The notes below the pieces were generated by a model. The model ran no database searches, was not told the origin of the DNA, and saw nothing but the letters and a program-made list of their open reading frames with translations. A program made the position numbers and the translations under genes. A DNA stretch of 64,000 bases from Papilionanthe hookeriana x Papilionanthe teres (lineage: Eukaryota > Streptophyta > Magnoliopsida > Asparagales > Orchidaceae), in NCBI GenBank assembly GCA_022702705.1, contig CM040433.1, positions 23,933,797 to 23,997,796 of the forward strand, read 5' to 3'. Below are positions 59,591 through 64,000 of this stretch, piece after piece. Every line of letters starts with the position of its first letter. The stretch's first letter is position 1.

Positions 59591-59830
59591 GTCAACTATC
59601 GCCGATCATCGTTAACCACTGTCGACCTCCATCGACCATCGCCTACCGTCGTTGACTATCGCCGACCTCCGTCGACCACCACCGATCTCCTTCGACCACC
59701 GCCAACCGTCGTCGACCATCGTCGACATCCATTGACATCCGCCAACCCTCGTCGATCATCGTTAACCACCATTGATCACTACCAACCCTCGTCGTCCATC
59801 GCTAACCACTATTGATCGCCACCAACCAAA
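59591..59830 (+). repeat. 20-bp minisatellite, 12 units, no length variation
   Basis: Twelve consecutive 20-base units in register with no insertion or deletion over 240 bp. The consensus is about RTYGACCAYCGCCRACCNYC. Each unit consists of two similar 10-base halves. Point differences between units are frequent, so the array is old or built from imperfect copies. The open frame across it (59552-59815) repeats VDxRRPxxTT-like words because three units equal 20 codons. Confidence 0.93.
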
Positions 59831-60127
59831 CACTATTAGTCGAAGATGTAGTCTGAAAAATATAGTTACCATCTCCCGTCAGTGGGATAGAAGATTTTTG
59901 TAATCATCAATTAGTAGTGGATTTTCGCAACTGGGCGAGGCCCCGTTGTTTTTTCCTTTACGGGTTTTCTACATAAAAACTTATAAAGTCGTCACCGTTT
60001 GTTTTCTCTTTCATCTGTGTGTGTGCTGAATTCTCGTACAACGCTAAGACGATAATCTGTTACTCTACCGCCGTGAATTTTCTAACTTGCATCACTAATT
60101 AAACATATGTCCCGCAAAATTGTGGTC

Positions 60128-61018
60128 TAAAGGGGCTATTTGGTTGCAAGTAACCTTTAGTTTAAATAGAATCTAGTAAATCCTATAAATTCAGATATAT
60201 CGAATCTTAAAGTGGTTGAATCTATCTAATAAACTACTTGACAATTTCAGAAGAATTTAACAATATTTATCGAAATATGTAAATACTAATAAACTGTTTG
60301 ACAATTTTTGAAGTTTAACAGCATTTATAGAGTAAACATCCAAAGAAAAAAATTAAATAAAATATACAAATGAGTATTTAAAGCTTCAAAGCGTATATCA
60401 AGCAATAATTTAACATTAACAAATTACTACTTATAAAAATTAAGAATGAATTAGAATTTTATTAAATAATTAAAAATTATAAAAATATATATTTTATTCA
60501 TTACTTAACAATCAAATAATTATATATAAATTTATCGAATTATAATTAATATAATAATATATAAATTAATTATTAATCAATTAAATTAATACAATTAACT
60601 TAAATAAAAATAATAAAACCCCAAACCTATCTTTCCTCCCTCTTTCCCTCGCTCTCCTGGCTTCCGCACAAAACCCTTGCTTATGTCAGCCGCTCTCCCG
60701 GTTTCGCCCAATACCATCGCCTTCGTGAACTAACCTTTGCAATACAGTCGCCATTAGAGCTAGCTGGGAGGCAACGACGTTATAGCTGCATACCGAGACC
60801 ACCGAAACTCCATTCTTTCTCATCCTTCCGCTCCGCTCTTATCAGAAACCATTGAGGAAGGTATGCGTGTTCGTGTCATTCCTCTCTTTGCTCGTCCCTA
60901 TTCACAGGAGCATCATTTTTGGATTTACGGAAGCTCAGGATTTACGGAGGCGTTTTTTCACCGTTTGGCAGGATTTAGCTTAAATCCTGCTTAAAAATTG
61001 CTACCATACAGCCCCTAA
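60128..61018 (+). mobile_element. Inverted-repeat-bounded segment with GC-rich gene-like interior
   Basis: Left end GGGGCTATTTGGTTGCAA at 60136-60153; the complement of the right end at about 60998-61015 is GGGGCTGTATGGTAGCAA, 15 of 18 matching. TAA-type flanks (CTAAA before, CTAAG after) would fit a 3-bp target duplication of the PIF/Harbinger type, but an 8-bp hAT duplication cannot be excluded. The interior has AT-rich arms and a GC-rich part at 60620-60900 with CTCCC/CTTCCGC words and GAGGAAG followed by GTATGCG, which could be an exon end and splice donor. Non-autonomous. Confidence 0.5.
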
Positions 61019-62757
61019 GTTAATATGCTTATTGATGATTATTTATTTAAATCTACCCATCTTTGTAGGAGTTTTTTTTTTTTTTAATTTTTATTTTATA
61101 CCTACCTGCTGGATATTTGTTGAAAATTTGGTGCTAACTATCAGAATTATAAGCTTTCTACTGACATAAACGGAGGGTACGTAATGTTCGAACCAGCTGA
61201 TAAAATAATGGTGTTTTAAAATTTGAAAGGCTTCCATTAAGAACCTTTAAGAAATTGTATGAGAGAGAAATTAGGCCATTTAAAGTCTTGCAGTGTGCTA
61301 TCACTGACAAGTACAATTTGGTAATTCTTGAAATTTGAAATTAGTTTAGTTATCAATGTGCTGATTTGGTTTTTTTGTATGAACTTCCTGTCCACTTTTT
61401 GATCTCCTCTTTCCATTACCTTATAAATCCATATCCAATCATTTACTACATAATTCTATTCAGTTTATTCTTAAAATTATTTTGGATAATGATATTGCAC
61501 TCGCTAATAATGTTGGATTCTAGAGACATCTTGTTTGTTATTGTGACATACCTTTTTATGATGACTCATGGATTACCTTATAGGAAGTACATAATTTATG
61601 CTTTAATCTACTTGATGAATATCAAATTTTAAATTCGTAAAAATGATAGTCTTGATGGAGAATTACTGTTTTTGTGAATCACTATTTGTAATGCTGTTGT
61701 TGGAATTATTTGCTATTTATCACTATATCTTTTAGCTGGAATACTGCCATTTCTATAGTAGTGCCATCACTATCATATTGCTTGTTGCTATATTGTTTAC
61801 GCTTTTGACATCTTTTTGATAAGTATATTTAGTTTACTTTGTTTTTTTTTTTTTGTTTTTTTTTGCTCCAGTAGGAAGCTAGTTTTGGGTTACTTGGAAT
61901 CGAACTGGGCCTATATTTTTGCTGACATTATCTACCAACCTAGAAGCAAGAATTAGGTAAATAGATAGCTCGAGCTATGCAAATGAGGAACTTTGATTCA
62001 ATACCAATTTCAAACTTGTGTCTATAAATTGTACATGTGATTCTTTTTAGCATTATATACATACGACCGTTGATGCTGCATGGTTCAGATTTCTTGTTAA
62101 TTTTTTTAGGTTTATTTATCATTGCATCATTATTTAAGTTTTAATTATTGTATTTTCTATTTTACCCTAAGGAAACAATTATTATGTGTTTTCTTGATAT
62201 GAGAATCCTAACTTTTGTTTATGTGATCATCTTGTAATGCTTTATTATAGTTACCTTAGGAAATCTTATCCTTATATCGGACTGCATTCAAATATTGTGA
62301 AAGTTGATGGTTGCTTTGTTTACTTTTTTGTGTTTTCTAGAAGCATTCATTGATATTCACAATGGATCAAAATTAATCACAAATTTTAGTTACTAGTTCG
62401 TAGGTTGAATGTGTTTCTATGTAGTGCCGACGTTCCTAAATAGGTGTCGTTCTCGTGTCAGACATGTTTTGGACTCGGATACAATTCTATCAAAATGAAA
62501 TGAAAAATGTTGAAACAATGCTTGAGCTCGTAAAATAGATTTGGAATGAGGAAAAGTTATCATAGTTTATGATAACTAAGCAAATATGCAAAGAATGCTT
62601 CCCATTAATTTCATGGGTATTGCAGAATATGTATGTATATTTATAAAATCTATTAACTAAGAAGGGGCATATAAAAATAAATTTTACATTGCTAATGAAA
62701 TTAAAGAAGTAATTGTGAGGGTAGACACAAATATAATCATTTGCATAATCATTAACC
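61019..62757. other. T-rich non-coding sequence upstream of the hAT transposase
   Basis: No domain recognised. It could hold introns or decayed 5' exons of the transposase that follows, including its zinc finger, but nothing readable supports this. Open frames at 61366-61632, 61940-62122 and 62490-62759 are AT-composition artefacts. T runs lie at 61074-61085 and 61841-61864. Confidence 0.35.
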
Positions 62758-63880
62758 ATGCACGTGTATGCAGAGCTACAAGAGCACTACTTGAGGCTCA
62801 TATCCTCATATTTTTGGGACTTTCATACATTGAAACACGAATTAAAAAATATCTGTGCTTCAAAAAGTGTGAAAAGAAATAAGATAACTTATGAACAATC
62901 TAATTGGATAAATGACATTATAAGAGATGCCACATTTATAAAGCCTTTCATTATGAATTATTCAAAATGATTGTCAAATTTCAATAAGTTTATGAAGCTG
63001 TAAATTTTGATCATTGCAGGGACCTTTTTGCATTAATTAGTCACACTTAGACGATTCAAAATAAATAAAATAAGGACTATATACTATGATGTTTAGTGAC
63101 CGGTGGAGCATATATCATGATTGTGATATAGATAAGATGCAGTCTGTGAAGGAAAAAATATTGGATGATATGTGCTGGGACATGAAAAATTATATTACTG
63201 CTTTTATAGAGCATATATATGACATATTGCGAGTGATTGATATAGATAATTATTGTCTTCACCTTGTTTATAAAATGTGAAATTCTATGATAGACAAGGT
63301 TTAATGATCACTAGGGAAAGAGAGATAGTGAAAGTTACTTTTTATAAGATAATATATAATAAGGTAAATTCTAATATTTTTTTACTCTATTAATCCTATT
63401 TTTTTATTAGTAATATTACTTATTAGATCCCTTTTTTTTAATATATTATAGTCATACTTTGTTAAGTGAAGCTCCATACCATATTGTTCCACATAAGTAT
63501 GCAACGATATTAAATTAGAGGAATAAATGCTGAAAGAGATTTTTTACAAATGCTGAAGAAAATCAATGATTAATCTGAAGTTTTTTTCAAGTTTTTGAAT
63601 TTAGTGTGCTTTTACTGATCATGTCCCCATAACTTTTAAAGATGTTATAGATGAAAATCCGTGTTGGATGATCTTCCTACGATTATAAAATTTAGTTAGC
63701 TCAAATGTTCTCATCTTCTTGATGTGAAAGAAATTGGAGTACATAATCTTTTATCAATCTACTTAAGTGGATCACGATTGCTCTCGAACGTGAAAAAAAA
63801 ATTTAGTATTTATGCATGCCAATCTCCGTCTTTTATTTAGGAGCCTAGGATACATTGAAGGTGAGACAAAATTGTGTGAT
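62758..63880 (+). pseudogene. hAT-family transposase (DUF659 / hAT C-terminal type), decayed
   Basis: C-terminal two thirds of a plant hAT transposase, which cuts and pastes its own element. In order: HTLKHELKNICASKSVKRNK then QSNWINDIIRDATFIKPFIM (62828-62950), a RFK block near 63055, MMFSDRWSIYHDCDIDKMQS with VKEKILDD and WDMKNYITAFIEHIYDILR (63086-63230), CLHLVYKM, and in other frames PHKYATIL..RNKC near 63490-63530. LVFMHANLRLLFR at 63803-63841 followed by GETKLCDVGG matches the family's LVFVHSNLRLLSR...GETKMWDVGG end, part of the dimerisation domain. Multiple stops make it non-functional. The N-terminal BED finger was not found. Neither terminal repeat was assigned. Confidence 0.87.
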
Positions 63881-64000
63881 GTTGGTGGAAATACATTAAT
63901 GACATTAAATACTTGAAATTGCTAATCCATATCTTCATAAGTCATGCTTGAAAACTGTATTCTTTTATGGATTAGCTCCTCATTAAAGAGGATAACGAGG
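63881..64000. other. Sequence after the transposase to the window end
   Basis: AT-rich; probably the 3' untranslated part of the hAT element. No terminal repeat is visible before the window ends. Confidence 0.35.

Larger units (their letters stand above)
59000..60110 (+). mobile_element. Probable solo LTR (copia-type), plus orientation
   Basis: Has the layout of an LTR: AT-rich U3, a TATA box (CTATAAATAA at 59487-59496), a transcribed part with a minisatellite, and a U5-like stretch GGGCGAGGCCCCGTTG...TTTACGGGTTTTCTAC at 59933-59973 followed by TTTCTCTTTCATCTGTG, typical of copia LTRs. Neither a primer site nor a polypurine tract adjoins it, so it looks solitary. Ends were not determined. 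Confidence 0.5.

Noticed and set aside
59552..59815. 87-residue frame with VDxRRPxxTT repeats
   Set aside because: Side effect of the 20-bp minisatellite inside an LTR-like sequence.
1..64000. tRNA, rRNA, organellar or bacterial genes
   Set aside because: No cloverleaf-like or ribosomal words and no prokaryote-style gene packing were seen by eye on either strand; a covariance-model scan would be needed to exclude small RNAs fully.
1..64000. Endogenous pararetrovirus or envelope-bearing provirus
   Set aside because: All reverse transcriptases seen belong to Ty3/gypsy Tat or Athila, or to Ty1/copia; no movement-protein, coat or envelope-like sequence was recognised.

Overview
The window is eukaryotic nuclear DNA, almost certainly from a flowering plant. 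It is AT-rich, has no operons, and contains introns with GT..AG borders. Its repeats are plant-specific: Tat- and Athila-lineage Ty3/gypsy elements, a Ty1/copia element primed by initiator Met-tRNA, an RTE-type LINE tail and a plant hAT transposase. The one recognisable host gene is a plant U-box/protein-kinase gene. The species cannot be named from this sequence. No intact protein-coding gene is visible; every recognisable coding region carries frameshifts or stops.

Layout. 1-6888: 3' part of a plus-strand Tat-lineage pol (RT, RNase H, archaeal-type second RNase H, integrase), then unrecognised post-pol sequence, a 25-unit tandem array and a polypurine tract. 6889 to at least 9640: its 3' LTR (right border not found). 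9640-14200: AT-rich sequence without recognisable genes. 14200-16770: 3' end and LTR of a plus-strand Athila element. 16790-20727: internal region of a minus-strand Athila element (RNase H, RT, protease, gag, primer site), with its LTR at 20728-22340. This Athila lies inside the integrase of a second, minus-strand Tat element (pol, protease and gag from 26060 down to 22350, LTR promoter region near 26.6-26.7 kb). 29590-31340: weak plus-strand match to a plant mobile-element ORF with a coiled coil. 31340-33664: LTR of a third Tat copy on the minus strand, recognised because its polypurine tract and LTR start match those at 6889. 35770-37790: T-rich sequence with an internal duplication of about 0.9 kb. 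37960-39860: another Athila-type LTR and primer site. 43459-43783: RTE LINE 3' end.

46533-48032 (minus) is a PUB-type U-box kinase gene with kinase and U-box exons but many single-base frameshifts and no N-terminal stress-protein domain in view. A Ty1/copia element (48188-about 56640) lies immediately upstream of its first visible exon. 56740-58612 holds several hAT-like termini around a GC-rich, 5'UTR-like segment. 59000-60110 looks like a solo LTR carrying a 20-bp minisatellite. 60128-61018 is bounded by inverted repeats. 62758-63880 is a decayed hAT transposase.

The parts do not form a pathway. They record nested insertion: Athila into Tat, copia beside or into the kinase gene, and a small palindromic element into a hAT-like one. 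I found no new functional system. The most informative items are the higher-order array in the Tat 3' region, the indel-free 20-bp minisatellite, the frameshift pattern in the U-box kinase, and the inverted-repeat segments carrying GC-rich gene-like sequence.
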